DNA of 64,000 nucleotides from the NCBI GenBank assembly GCA_016903675.1, contig JADQBA010000021.1, forward strand, positions 28,028 through 92,027, written 5' to 3'. Below the pieces are notes generated by a model, which had not been told where the DNA came from, did no database searches, and saw only the letters and a program-made list of their open reading frames with translations. Below are positions 16,587 through 25,125 of the stretch, piece by piece (the first letter of the stretch is position 1; every line of letters starts with the position of its first letter). Made by a program: the position numbers and the translations under genes. This DNA is from Stigonema ocellatum SAG 48.90 = DSM 106950 (GTDB taxonomy: Bacteria > Cyanobacteriota > Cyanobacteriia > Cyanobacteriales > Nostocaceae).

Positions 16587-17391
16587 GCAGGTACATTACA
16601 CCTATCCTGGTACACAGCAATCAGTTCTCAATGGTTTAACACTGAGAATTCCTTTGGGGAAAAAATGTGCTTTAATTGGTCAGAATGGTTGTGGGAAAAC
16701 AACCCTATTTTTGTTAGCTAATGGTTTATACAAACCTCGTGCTGGGACGGTATCTTGGAAAGGTCAACCATTGCGTTACGACCGTCAGTCCATGACTAAA
16801 TTGCGACAGCAAGTAGGGCTGGTATTTCAAGATCCAGAACAACAATTGGTTGCTTCTACCGTTGAGGAAGATATTTCCTACGGCTTATGTAATTTAGGTT
16901 TACCCACAGCAGAGATTCAAAAGCGAGTAGAGCAAGCCTTAGTACAATTTGGACTGACAGAATTAGCAACAAAACCCGTACATCATCTCAGTTTGGGACA
17001 AAAAAAGCGAGTTTCCTTAGCAGATGTGATGGTTTTAGAACCTGAACTCTTGTTGCTGGATGAGCCTTCATCTTACTTAGATCAGATGCATACCCGAAAG
17101 TTGATGGCAAACCTGAAAAAAATTCATAATGATGGGACAACTTTAGTGATGGCAACTCATGATCTGAATTTAGTTTATCGTTGGGCAGACTGGATTTTTG
17201 TTATGGATAAAGGGCGTTTGGTGCTAGAAGGTAAACCAGAAAATGTATTTACCAAACGTGATGTTTTGGAAGAGTTACAGTTGGGAGTGCCAGTTGTACA
17301 TGAGATGTTATTTGGTGAGGGGGCGACTGAGGAGGGAGAGGTTATGGATGCATTACGGCAACGGATATTAGAATTATTTCGTCACTTTTGA
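16561..17391 (+). CDS. cbiO: ECF transporter ATP-binding protein CbiO
   Basis: The 276-residue ABC ATPase of the cobalt importer. Walker A GQNGCGKTT is at residues 40-48, the Q-loop lies in VGLVFQDPEQQL, and Walker B is LLLLDEPSSYLD with the switch His in MATHDLN. The signature reads LSLGQKKRVSLA where most ABC proteins have LSGGQ. CbiO/EcfA proteins tolerate variation here. Only one ATPase gene is present, so a CbiO homodimer is expected. The gene closes the operon. The C-terminal extension after residue 230 is the CbiO-type regulatory tail. Confidence 0.92.
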   Translation: MEQWLLEFEQVHYTYPGTQQSVLNGLTLRIPLGKKCALIGQNGCGKTTLFLLANGLYKPRAGTVSWKGQPLRYDRQSMTKLRQQVGLVFQDPEQQLVASTVEEDISYGLCNLGLPTAEIQKRVEQALVQFGLTELATKPVHHLSLGQKKRVSLADVMVLEPELLLLDEPSSYLDQMHTRKLMANLKKIHNDGTTLVMATHDLNLVYRWADWIFVMDKGRLVLEGKPENVFTKRDVLEELQLGVPVVHEMLFGEGATEEGEVMDALRQRILELFRHF

Positions 17392-17604
17392 GTTATATAG
17401 CAATCCTAAATCATTAGACAAAGAACCCCACCCCCAGCCCCTCCCCGCTTGCGGGGAGGGGAGACTCTGCTTTCACTTTTAGGCGGGGTGGGGTTGTGGG
17501 AATTATGGTTAATTTACAAAGGACATGATATACCATTCATTGTGCTATATGATATCTTGCACCTCCCTTGTGGAAGGGCTGGTGGGGCTTGCGTGTGGTT
17601 GTAG
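17392..17604. repeat. Repeat cluster downstream of cbiO
   Basis: This contains TATAGCAATCCTAAATCATT (the end of the AACCCGGTATCT repeat family without its hairpin), a GC-rich hairpin CCCCTCCCCGCTTGCGGGGA near 17440-17460, and ATCTTGCACCTCCCTTGTGG near 17552, which recurs near 14113. The last unit abuts and appears to replace the 5' end of the doc gene fragment. Confidence 0.65.
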
Positions 17605-18063
17605 GGGTTTTTCGGTCGAAAAGCCCCAGGTATTCGTGATGAAAATTTAATAGCAGCTAGCTTAGCCAGACCTAAACACCTGTGGAGTTATGGAGAACCG
17701 ACACCTACTCTATTTGATTTAGCAGCAGCTTATGGTTATGGACTAGCTAAAAATCATGGTTTCATAGATGGAAATAAAAGGGTAGCTTTCGTAGCAATGG
17801 CTACCTTTATTGACTTAAATGAATATTCCTTTAATGCACCTGAAGAGGAAGTGGTAGTAATGATGTTGCCATTAGCTTCAGACAAAGAAAGTCAAGAAAC
17901 AATAGCAACGTGGCTAGAAAAATATTCAGTTAAACAAGAAAGAGTGAAAATAAACAGACATTTTAGGATTACGAGGGTGCATCTTCGTGATTTGCACCCT
18001 CGTGAGGTGAGCGATCGCCTCATGTTTAACAGCAAGCACCAGCGTAAGAGCCGTCTTAGTTGA
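17605..18063 (+). pseudogene. doc: Truncated Doc (Fic-fold) toxin
   Basis: In frame from about 17626 one reads PGIRDENLIAASLARP, the family's G-I-R-D-E-N-L region, and then AKNHGFIDGNKRVAF, the Fic/Doc active-site loop H-x-F-x-D-G-N-K-R. Doc toxins phosphorylate EF-Tu. The N-terminal 25 or so residues before GIRDENL are missing and replaced by repeat sequence, with a TAG at 17602 and no start codon ahead of the homology. The only in-frame ATG (17797) lies after the catalytic His. At the 3' end the frame runs through a hairpin (17971-17981 with 17993-18003), so the C-terminus is foreign too. No antitoxin gene is adjacent. It is most likely inactive. Confidence 0.8.
17971..18003. repeat. Perfect 11-bp hairpin
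   Basis: ACGAGGGTGCA and TGCACCCTCGT form a perfect inverted repeat with an 11-base loop inside the 3' end of the doc fragment. Confidence 0.7.
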
Positions 18064-18250
18064 CAAATGGACAAAACTAAACCATTTATGTCTCGAAAAT
18101 ATTTTCAAAAAACATCTGTCATGATAAAAATTGGTTAATTCTTCATAAGAATCGTCAGATTTTTGTGCATTCCTGCGGATGATTGGTCAGCCATTGAGGT
18201 AAGGCAAATTGATAGGATACTGCCTTGGCAACTAGAAGGATTTATTGTAT

Positions 18251-18256
18251 TATAAT
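18251..18256 (+). promoter_or_regulatory. Possible -10 box for the lanthipeptide operon
   Basis: TATAAT lies about 90 bases before lanA. TTGGCA at 18225-18230 could be a -35 element, but the 20-base spacing is long. This is a weak prediction. Confidence 0.3.
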
Positions 18257-18346
18257 TTATGGCTTAGCAACAGAGGCGTCCAAACTTATACTCAGACGCT
18301 GTCAACAGTGAGATTGGTACTACTTGTCATTTTCAGGAGAAGAACA

Positions 18347-18607
18347 ATGTCAAACGTCGATATTATCCGCGCTTGGAAAGATGAAAACTACCGTAATAGT
18401 TTGAGTGATGAGCAGCATTCTCTATTGCCGAAAAACCCAGCAGGTATGATTGAACTGTCAGATGAAGAGATGGAATCTATAGTAGGTGGCTACAAAAAGG
18501 GATTGGGTGGTCTTGGCACGGGGACGGGAACTACTGGGGGTTTGTGTAATGGCTGTTGCTTTGCTCTCACTTGTATTATTCCACCAGACCTGAATAGGGG
18601 TCAGTAG
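18347..18607 (+). CDS. lanA: Class II lanthipeptide precursor (mersacidin-type leader)
   Basis: An 86-residue precursor. ATG 18347 is preceded by AGGAG eight bases upstream, whereas the longer frame from 18245 lacks such a site. The acidic leader contains PAGMIELSDEEMESIVGG, the classic mersacidin/lichenicidin-type ending with a double-Gly cleavage site at residues 47-48. The 38-residue core is rich in Gly and has five Thr and no Ser. Four Thr (core positions 10, 12, 14, 15) precede four Cys (19, 22, 23, 28), and a fifth Thr lies next to the last Cys. LCNGCCFALTC is the Cys block, followed by a hydrophilic tail without Cys. Up to four methyllanthionine rings are possible. The downstream LanM is the expected modifier. 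The core matches no lantibiotic I recognise. Confidence 0.88.
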   Translation: MSNVDIIRAWKDENYRNSLSDEQHSLLPKNPAGMIELSDEEMESIVGGYKKGLGGLGTGTGTTGGLCNGCCFALTCIIPPDLNRGQ

Positions 18608-18609
18608 CC

Positions 18610-18745
18610 TAGTAGTCTGCCAGCCGAACTTTGATAGGTTTGTAGTTGCGCTGTCTTCGCATAGAACCCGCGATTTTATGCGAAGACAGCGCAACTACGA
18701 ACGAACTAAGAAATTACCTGTCAAAGTTGAACTGGTGGACTACTA
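18610..18745. repeat. Palindromic MITE-like element between lanA and lanM
   Basis: Nested inverted repeats run from end to end. Outer arms AGTAGTCTGCCAG (18611-18623) and CTGGTGGACTACT (18732-18744) enclose AACTTTGA and TCAAAGTT at 18627-18634 and 18721-18728. Inside these are perfect 21-bp arms GTAGTTGCGCTGTCTTCGCA(T) (18642-18662) and their complement (18678-18698). The outer arms match the ends of the element at 5643-5757, and the inner arms belong to the family seen at 57390-57436. Confidence 0.88.
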
Positions 18746-18794
18746 GTACTCTGGTATATAGCCTCAACAATTTATCAATCGGGAGACTATTACT

Positions 18795-21700
18795 GTGGTT
18801 CAATCGCTCTTTAATAATTCTGCTTGGTATCGGGCTGCTACCTTAAAAGAACGCATTAAATCTCTACATAACAAGTCAGACTTAATTCTTCATTCATCTG
18901 ATGCTGCTAAACAAAAGTTAAAGCAATGGAAATTACAACCTCCATTCACAAACACTTCTGAATCTGAGTTTGCTCAACGTCTTGCAATAGATGAAATAAC
19001 TGAGAATGAGTTACTTTATCTTCTGAGTGAACCATCTGAGACTGCTCAAAATCATTTTGCCGAGACACCATCATGGTTAATAGAAATTGAGCGAGCATTT
19101 TCCGCAACTCCCCATACTCAAATACTGCCTTCTCCAGAGTCATTGCCAGAAACAAAGATGGCTGGCTTAATGTACATCATTGAACCGCTCATTATTCAAG
19201 GCTACAAACGCTTGAATGAGGGCATCGAAACTCTTTTACCTAGTAGCTCCGACTTGCCTTTTGATACCAGTCAAATCCGAAATATATTGTTTGCGAATTT
19301 GCCAATGCAATTGGTTGGCAAGTTAAGTCGCACCATGGTTTTAGAACTCCATGTAGCACGGCTACAAGGAAAATTAACAGGACATACCCCCCAAGAGCGA
19401 TTTGAAAGTTTTTTAAAACTTCTGCGACAGGGCGATACAGCAATTTCCCTATTACAAGAGTATCCAGTTTTAGCCCGTCAAATGCTGATTGCTATTGAAA
19501 ACTGGGTCACTTTTAGTCTGGAATTTCTCCAACATCTATGTGCCGATTGGGATGAAATCTGCTCAACATTTAGTCCCGATGAAAATCCTGGTTTACTGAT
19601 AGAGTTAAAGGGAGGAGTTGGAGATACTCATCAGGGTGGTCGTTCTGTTCTTATAGCCAAGTTTAGTTCCGGCTTTCAAGTGGTTTATAAACCAAGAACT
19701 CTAGCCGTTGATGTTCATTTTCAGGAACTTCTTAACTGGATTAACAACCGAGGGAATCACCCACCATTCCGGACGCTGAAAATCCTTGAGCGCGGTACTT
19801 ATGGTTGGGTTGAATTTGTCAGTGCCTCTGGTTGTTCTTCAACAGAAGAAATCGAGTTATTCTATCAACGTCAAGGTGGATATCTAGCAATTTTGTACGT
19901 GCTAGAGGCGACAGATTTTCACTCAGAAAACTTAATTGCTGTAGGGGAACACCCTATTTTAGTTGACTTGGAAGCACTATTTCATCCACGCGCTGAGGGA
20001 GATGACCTAACCAAGTCAGATGAACTGGCAAGCTATAGAATATTTTCTTCGGTTGTGCGTGTTAATTTGCTACCGCAGCGTTTGTTATCTAACGAAGGAT
20101 ATGAAGGGATTGATATCAGTGGTTTAGCGGCAAAAGAAGGTCAACTTAGCCCAAACAAAATCCCTTACTTAAAAAACGTAGGTACAGATGAGCTTGAGGT
20201 TGACCGTCGGCAAATAAAAACATCAGGAACGGAACATTTACCAAATTTAAATAATTTTGATGTGAATGCAATCAACCACACAGAAGCAGTTGTTACTGGA
20301 TTTACGAACATTTACCGATTGCTTTTGCAACATCGGGATGATCTGCTGGCAGAAAATAGTCCTTTGAGTTGCTTTGCGGAAGATGAGGTGCGTGTAGTCA
20401 TGCGTTCGACTCGCTTCTACAGTTTGTTGTTGACAGAGAGTTTTCATCCTGACGTTTTACGCGATGCTCTTGATCGCGATCGCCTGTTCGAGCGACTTTG
20501 GTATGGCATCGATTATAGTTCTATGAGTGCGAAAATAATCCCTTCCGAGCGCGAACAGTTATGGCAGGGAGACATTCCTATCTTCAAGACACGTCCATTT
20601 TCGCGAGATTTATGGATCGCTGCTGACGAGAAGCTGGTTGATTTTTTTGACCTCCCAAGTATGAATTTAGTTCGGCGTCGCTTGCAACAAATGAGCGAAG
20701 AAGATTTGTCCCAGCAGCTATGGTTTACTCGTGCTTCTATCAGCACTCTTGCTATGGGAGATGAGCAAGCACTCATGCCATCTTACCATATAACTGAACC
20801 CCAGACACAAGCTACTCGCGAACAACTTTTAGCAGCCGCCTGCTCCATAGGAGATAGGCTGGAGTGGTTGGCAATACGTGGTGAAGAAGATGTTACTTGG
20901 ATTGGTTTATCTCTGATAAATGACAGCTACTGGTCTTTAGTTCCTCTGGATGTGGATCTTTATAATGGAGTTCCTGGAGTTGCACTGTTTTTAGCTTATC
21001 TCGGCAAGCTCTCTCGAGAAGTACGCTACACTGAACTGGCGCGATCAGCACTTTCCACAGTTCGATATCAAATAGAACAAAGAAAAAACAAAATGACAGT
21101 TCTTGGCTTTGGGGGATGGGGTGGAGTTATCTATGGGATGACACAACTCAGCGTCCTTTGGAATCAACCACAATTGTTAGATGAAGCCGAAGAGATTGTT
21201 GAGCTTTTGCCAGAACTAATTAACAAGGATGACCGACTAGATATTATCGGCGGTGCAGCAGGCTGTATTGGCGCTCTAGTAAATTTATATCATTGTCGAG
21301 CCTCTTCAAAAACTCTCGCTGCTGCTATTGAGTGTGGCGATCGCCTAATTGCTCAAGCCAAACTTCTAGATCAGGGTATTGGTTGGTTGCAATTTGGACC
21401 AAAAGGTACTGGAGAAAAACCTCTAGCTGGATTCTCTCACGGTGGGGCTGGAATGGCATGGGCGTTACTAAAAGTGTTTGCACTCTCACAGGAACAGCGC
21501 TTTCTCAAAGCCGCACTGGATGCGATCGCCTACGAACGCAGTCTTTTCTCTCGACAACTTGGAAATTGGCGCGATTTGCGCGGGGATGAGAGTAAAAGTG
21601 GATTTATGACAGCATGGTGCAATGGCGCAACAGGAATTGGACTGGCGCGATTGGATTCTCTTGACTATCTGGATGATGCTAACATTCGTTTCGAGATTGA

Positions 21701-22013
21701 CACCGCCTTACAAACAACTCTGGCTTACGGCTTTGGTAACAACCACTCTCTATGTCACGGAGATTTGGGAAATCTAGATTTGTTTGTGGAAGCTAACTTA
21801 AGGTTCAATGATTCCTCCTACAAAGCTGACATTGATCGCCTTACCAGTATCATTCTCGAAAGCATCAATAAGTACGGATGGCTGTGTGGCGTTCCTTTAG
21901 GAGTTGAAACACCTGGACTGATGACAGGATTGGCAGGAATAGGCTATGGATTGCTTAGACTTGCACAACCGGAACTAGTTCCCTCAGTCCTCATGCTCCA
22001 GGCAATTAGGTAA
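18795..22013 (+). CDS. lanM: Class II lanthipeptide synthetase LanM
   Basis: A 1072-residue bifunctional enzyme that phosphorylates and eliminates Ser/Thr water in the precursor and then cyclises with Cys. The N-terminal two thirds form the kinase-like dehydratase: GGVGDTHQGGRSV (glycine-rich), KFSSGFQVVYKPR with the conserved Lys, and ATDFHSENLIA with the catalytic-type D-x-H-x-E-N, then LVDLEALF. The C-terminal third is a LanC-like cyclase with GFSHGGAGMAWAL, WCNGATGIG and SLCHGDLGN. Zinc ligands Cys942, Cys987 and His988 are all present, so the enzyme should be intact. The start is GTG 18795 with GGGAGA nine bases ahead. No LanT transporter/protease or immunity gene follows. Confidence 0.93.
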   Translation: MVQSLFNNSAWYRAATLKERIKSLHNKSDLILHSSDAAKQKLKQWKLQPPFTNTSESEFAQRLAIDEITENELLYLLSEPSETAQNHFAETPSWLIEIERAFSATPHTQILPSPESLPETKMAGLMYIIEPLIIQGYKRLNEGIETLLPSSSDLPFDTSQIRNILFANLPMQLVGKLSRTMVLELHVARLQGKLTGHTPQERFESFLKLLRQGDTAISLLQEYPVLARQMLIAIENWVTFSLEFLQHLCADWDEICSTFSPDENPGLLIELKGGVGDTHQGGRSVLIAKFSSGFQVVYKPRTLAVDVHFQELLNWINNRGNHPPFRTLKILERGTYGWVEFVSASGCSSTEEIELFYQRQGGYLAILYVLEATDFHSENLIAVGEHPILVDLEALFHPRAEGDDLTKSDELASYRIFSSVVRVNLLPQRLLSNEGYEGIDISGLAAKEGQLSPNKIPYLKNVGTDELEVDRRQIKTSGTEHLPNLNNFDVNAINHTEAVVTGFTNIYRLLLQHRDDLLAENSPLSCFAEDEVRVVMRSTRFYSLLLTESFHPDVLRDALDRDRLFERLWYGIDYSSMSAKIIPSEREQLWQGDIPIFKTRPFSRDLWIAADEKLVDFFDLPSMNLVRRRLQQMSEEDLSQQLWFTRASISTLAMGDEQALMPSYHITEPQTQATREQLLAAACSIGDRLEWLAIRGEEDVTWIGLSLINDSYWSLVPLDVDLYNGVPGVALFLAYLGKLSREVRYTELARSALSTVRYQIEQRKNKMTVLGFGGWGGVIYGMTQLSVLWNQPQLLDEAEEIVELLPELINKDDRLDIIGGAAGCIGALVNLYHCRASSKTLAAAIECGDRLIAQAKLLDQGIGWLQFGPKGTGEKPLAGFSHGGAGMAWALLKVFALSQEQRFLKAALDAIAYERSLFSRQLGNWRDLRGDESKSGFMTAWCNGATGIGLARLDSLDYLDDANIRFEIDTALQTTLAYGFGNNHSLCHGDLGNLDLFVEANLRFNDSSYKADIDRLTSIILESINKYGWLCGVPLGVETPGLMTGLAGIGYGLLRLAQPELVPSVLMLQAIR

Positions 22014-22175
22014 TTATATCACGTGAGGATAAGCAAATGCAAAAACCTTAGAACAACTGTATCCTTTCTATTCTGCAACGCCCGAAATTTTATGACTTCA
22101 GGTACAGGCAAGTGTTTTTACAAGTTTGGAACAATTATTAGCGTTAGTTTTTATTCTTAAAGGCATCTATATAAT

Positions 22176-22475
22176 ATGGTCATCCGTTTTCCAATCATCG
22201 CAGCCACCTTTATGGCTACCAGCCTTAGTCTAGGTATGCTTGGAAGCAAAGCTGACCCAGCTTATGCTCAAAATGTAATCACTTGTGAAAGCCAAAGTAA
22301 TCAGAGGAATACCTGTCCGATAGATAGAGGAAGCAGAGTCAGGTTTATCAGGCAATTGTCTGATCGCAGTTGTAGAGGAAATTGGGGCTATGGCAGAAAC
22401 CGTATTTGGGTGAGGAATGGTTGTCGGGGAGAATTCTCAGTTCGCGATCGCGGATATAACAGATATTACAGATAG
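22176..22475 (+). CDS. Secreted DUF3011 protein
   Basis: A 99-residue protein with a signal peptide (hydrophobic stretch at residues 8-24, then AYAQN). The mature part matches DUF3011: VITCESQSNQRNTCPID, RFIRQLSDRSC and GNWGYGRNRIWVRNGCRGEF, with four conserved Cys that probably form two disulfides. The function of the domain is unknown. It lies 160 bases after lanM on the same strand, but no link to lanthipeptide biosynthesis is evident. Confidence 0.75.
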   Translation: MVIRFPIIAATFMATSLSLGMLGSKADPAYAQNVITCESQSNQRNTCPIDRGSRVRFIRQLSDRSCRGNWGYGRNRIWVRNGCRGEFSVRDRGYNRYYR

Positions 22476-22897
22476 CGCAGCTAATTGTTCATTGCCTGTT
22501 TTTTAAGTAAGTCGTGTGAATAAACACAACTGTCTCTTAGGGCTTGCGTGTGGTTGTAGGGGCTAGTCCTATATATGTTCGTTGAAAGCAGGCCCACAGG
22601 CGGCGCACCACCTTATATCTTGCACCTCTAAGTAGAAACCACAAATAACCAAATAAGGAGTCATAAAATTGACATTAATTTCAAAACTCATTTAGTCCTC
22701 TTTTAGAGGACTTATGCTATTAGCATGGGACTTCAAGTCCCATGCGGATATGGGCACTGAGTTATTTTTTTGATGTACTGCCAGGCTGGTGCAAGATGTG
22801 AACCACCCGCTATAAACGGAACAAACACTGTCTTTTCCCCCTACACCCCCACACCCCCACACCCCCACACCCCTGTGTTTCTTGATGTGAAATCAAC
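22476..22897. repeat. Repeat-filled intergenic region
   Basis: This contains GGGCTTGCGTGTGGTTGTAG near 22541 (also near 17586), a hairpin TAGTCCTCTTTTAGAGGACT near 22693 with a second one ATGGGACTTCAAGTCCCATG just after it, and the C-rich tandem repeat CCCCCACA (22837-22873) ending in CCCTGTGTTTCTTGATG. No gene was recognised. Confidence 0.7.
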
Positions 22898-25075
22898 TCA
22901 TCGCTGTACGGATAAATCAGCCTGTTTTAGCGGGTGGTATTCCTCCTTGATGTAGTAGTAGCTGTGGTTTGTATTTTTAGGAATCACTGCATTAACCACT
23001 TGTCCGAGGACATTCTGACCAGATTTTTCCAAAAATTCTCTAGCAGCAGCAGCATCAACAGAATCAACTACACCAGGACGAACTACTAACAAAACACCGT
23101 CAGCCATTTGACCGAGAGTCGCCGCATCAGCTCCAACGTTTAATGAGGGAGCATCAATAATTATGAAGTCGTAGTTGGCAGCAAAACTTTGAATCAAGGC
23201 AGCCATGCGTTTTGAGTCTAACAGAGATGCAGGACTTGGAGGCACTACTCCACTGGGGAGGACATCTAAATTATCCATGACTGTTTTGACAGATGTCCTG
23301 ACTTCTGCCTGCCCAACAATGATATTACTGAGACCTTCACTATTAGGCAGATTCCAAATTCGATGTTGAACTGGACGATGCAAATCCCCATCTACCAGTA
23401 AAACTTTACACTCCATCTGCGCTATTGCTATAGCTAAATTGGCAGCTACTGTTGATTTACCTTCTCTGGGTACAGAACTAGTGACGACCATGATTTTTAA
23501 CTCTTTGTCGGCACTCATAAACCTCAAATTCGCTCGTAGCATCCGGTAAGCTTCACTAATGGGAGAGCGAGGAGTGTCTCTCACCACAAGTCTTTCGCTA
23601 TAAAGCTCTGATTCTTCATCGCCATCAGTAAATTTTTGAGACTTGTTAAAGTTCGGAATAACCCCCAATAAAGTTAATCCCAGTAATTCCTTCGCCTCAT
23701 CAACAGTCTTGATTGATTTATCTCTTGCTTCCAAAATATACATAGTTGCCAAAGCAGCCAAGCCAGCAATTAAGCCTGCACTTAGGTACGAAACCGTAGC
23801 AGAAGAAATGGGTTCTTCAGGAACTTGAGCAGCAGATATAATGCGGGCGTTACCTACATTCTGATTTTCTACGATGCGACTTTCTTGTAGTTTTTGTAGC
23901 AGCAGAGCATAGGTAGATTGGGAGGCTTGAAGCTGACGTTCTAACTCCCGTTGTTGTTGCTCCAATCTCGGCAACACCTTAAGTCTTTGTCTGTAGTTAG
24001 TTTGTAATTTAGATAAAACACTCAGTTCACTTACTAAACCCAGATGGGTTGACTCTAATTCCACAAGCTTTGCACTCAGTGTTTCTTGCAGTCCTCCAAT
24101 TTGCAAGTTGCCATTAAATTTTGATTTAGGGGTTCCCGCAACCTCTGTTATTCGCTTTTTTAGTATTCCTCTTAAAGCTGCTAACTTGCTTTCTAAAGCA
24201 ATGATGTCAGGATGGTTGTTCTGAAAAACAGTTTTCCTGCTTGCAATTTGAGACTCTAGCTGCTGAACTTCTTTGAGTATATCTTGCACCCCCGCAGACT
24301 GACTGAGAGAAGTCATAGTTACCGCCTGCTGGGAGTTCATATTCAATCGGTTACGGATGGCTTGAGACTGAGCATTGACATCGGCAATTCTAGATTGAGA
24401 GGCACTAATTTTATTCTGCAATTCGGTAATTATTTCCACTGCTTTAGTTGCTTCTTCTGGCAAGACAACAATCTCGTTTTTTTCTTTGAACTCGCGTAGC
24501 TTAGCTTCTGCTTTGCGGACAACTAATTCGGCTGTCGGCAACTGTTTCTCTATAAATTTGCGGGCAGATGTGACTTCTGCTCTATGGAAAAAGATGTTCT
24601 GGTCTAAATAGACTTGCATCAAAGTATTAACAACCTCTGCTGATGTTTTAGGGTTTTTATCTTTGTAAGAAACCTGTAGAACATCGCTTCCCTTAACTTC
24701 TTTAGTTGCCAATCGTTTAAGAAATTCCTTCGATTTTAGGCGTTCCCCTTTGTTGTTTTTTAGGTTGAGTTGGTTGATAGTCTTTTCCACAACAGGGGCA
24801 GAACGTATAATTTCTGCCTCTGTATTTAGAGGATTACTTTTATCATGTACCAGTGGTTGTAACTTGCCGACTTCGGTTCCTACTCCCGTTAGGGAAGAAA
24901 TCGTGTTATTTTGGAACGACAGTTTCCCTTCTGCTTCATAAGAGGGCTTTCTCAGAGATAAAGCCAGCGATGATATCAAGAAAACAGAGACAAATATTCC
25001 TAAACCAGACAACCCACGGCGCTTGAGTAATTGCCAATATTTATCAAAAATTACAACAGATTCTTGTGTTTCCAT
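22898..25075 (-). CDS. Polysaccharide co-polymerase / tyrosine autokinase (Wzc type)
   Basis: A 725-residue bacterial tyrosine kinase that controls chain length and export in Wzx/Wzy polysaccharide systems. It has an N-terminal membrane helix (about 20-40), a Wzz domain, a long coiled-coil periplasmic region (about 165-400) and a second membrane helix (about 430-450). The cytoplasmic BY-kinase domain has Walker A VPREGKSTVA (Lys540), Walker A' VLLVDGDLHRP and Walker B FIIIDAPS. The C-terminus has the Tyr cluster HSYYYIKEEY expected for autophosphorylation. It lies at the downstream end of the exopolysaccharide locus, which reads on the minus strand from about 44.4 kb. Heterocyst-envelope and general EPS operons both use such proteins, and the sequence alone does not distinguish them. 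Confidence 0.92.
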   Translation of the reverse strand: METQESVVIFDKYWQLLKRRGLSGLGIFVSVFLISSLALSLRKPSYEAEGKLSFQNNTISSLTGVGTEVGKLQPLVHDKSNPLNTEAEIIRSAPVVEKTINQLNLKNNKGERLKSKEFLKRLATKEVKGSDVLQVSYKDKNPKTSAEVVNTLMQVYLDQNIFFHRAEVTSARKFIEKQLPTAELVVRKAEAKLREFKEKNEIVVLPEEATKAVEIITELQNKISASQSRIADVNAQSQAIRNRLNMNSQQAVTMTSLSQSAGVQDILKEVQQLESQIASRKTVFQNNHPDIIALESKLAALRGILKKRITEVAGTPKSKFNGNLQIGGLQETLSAKLVELESTHLGLVSELSVLSKLQTNYRQRLKVLPRLEQQQRELERQLQASQSTYALLLQKLQESRIVENQNVGNARIISAAQVPEEPISSATVSYLSAGLIAGLAALATMYILEARDKSIKTVDEAKELLGLTLLGVIPNFNKSQKFTDGDEESELYSERLVVRDTPRSPISEAYRMLRANLRFMSADKELKIMVVTSSVPREGKSTVAANLAIAIAQMECKVLLVDGDLHRPVQHRIWNLPNSEGLSNIIVGQAEVRTSVKTVMDNLDVLPSGVVPPSPASLLDSKRMAALIQSFAANYDFIIIDAPSLNVGADAATLGQMADGVLLVVRPGVVDSVDAAAAREFLEKSGQNVLGQVVNAVIPKNTNHSYYYIKEEYHPLKQADLSVQR

Positions 25076-25125
25076 AATCTATAAATCAATTTTCAATCTA
25101 TGTTCAGTTTGTCATTTGTATGTTG

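Noticed and set aside
17971..18003. Hairpin as an intrinsic terminator
   Set aside because: No T-run follows on either strand.
22176..22475. DUF3011 protein as a lanthipeptide immunity or second precursor
   Set aside because: It has a standard signal peptide and paired Cys of a known secreted domain and no lanthipeptide leader.
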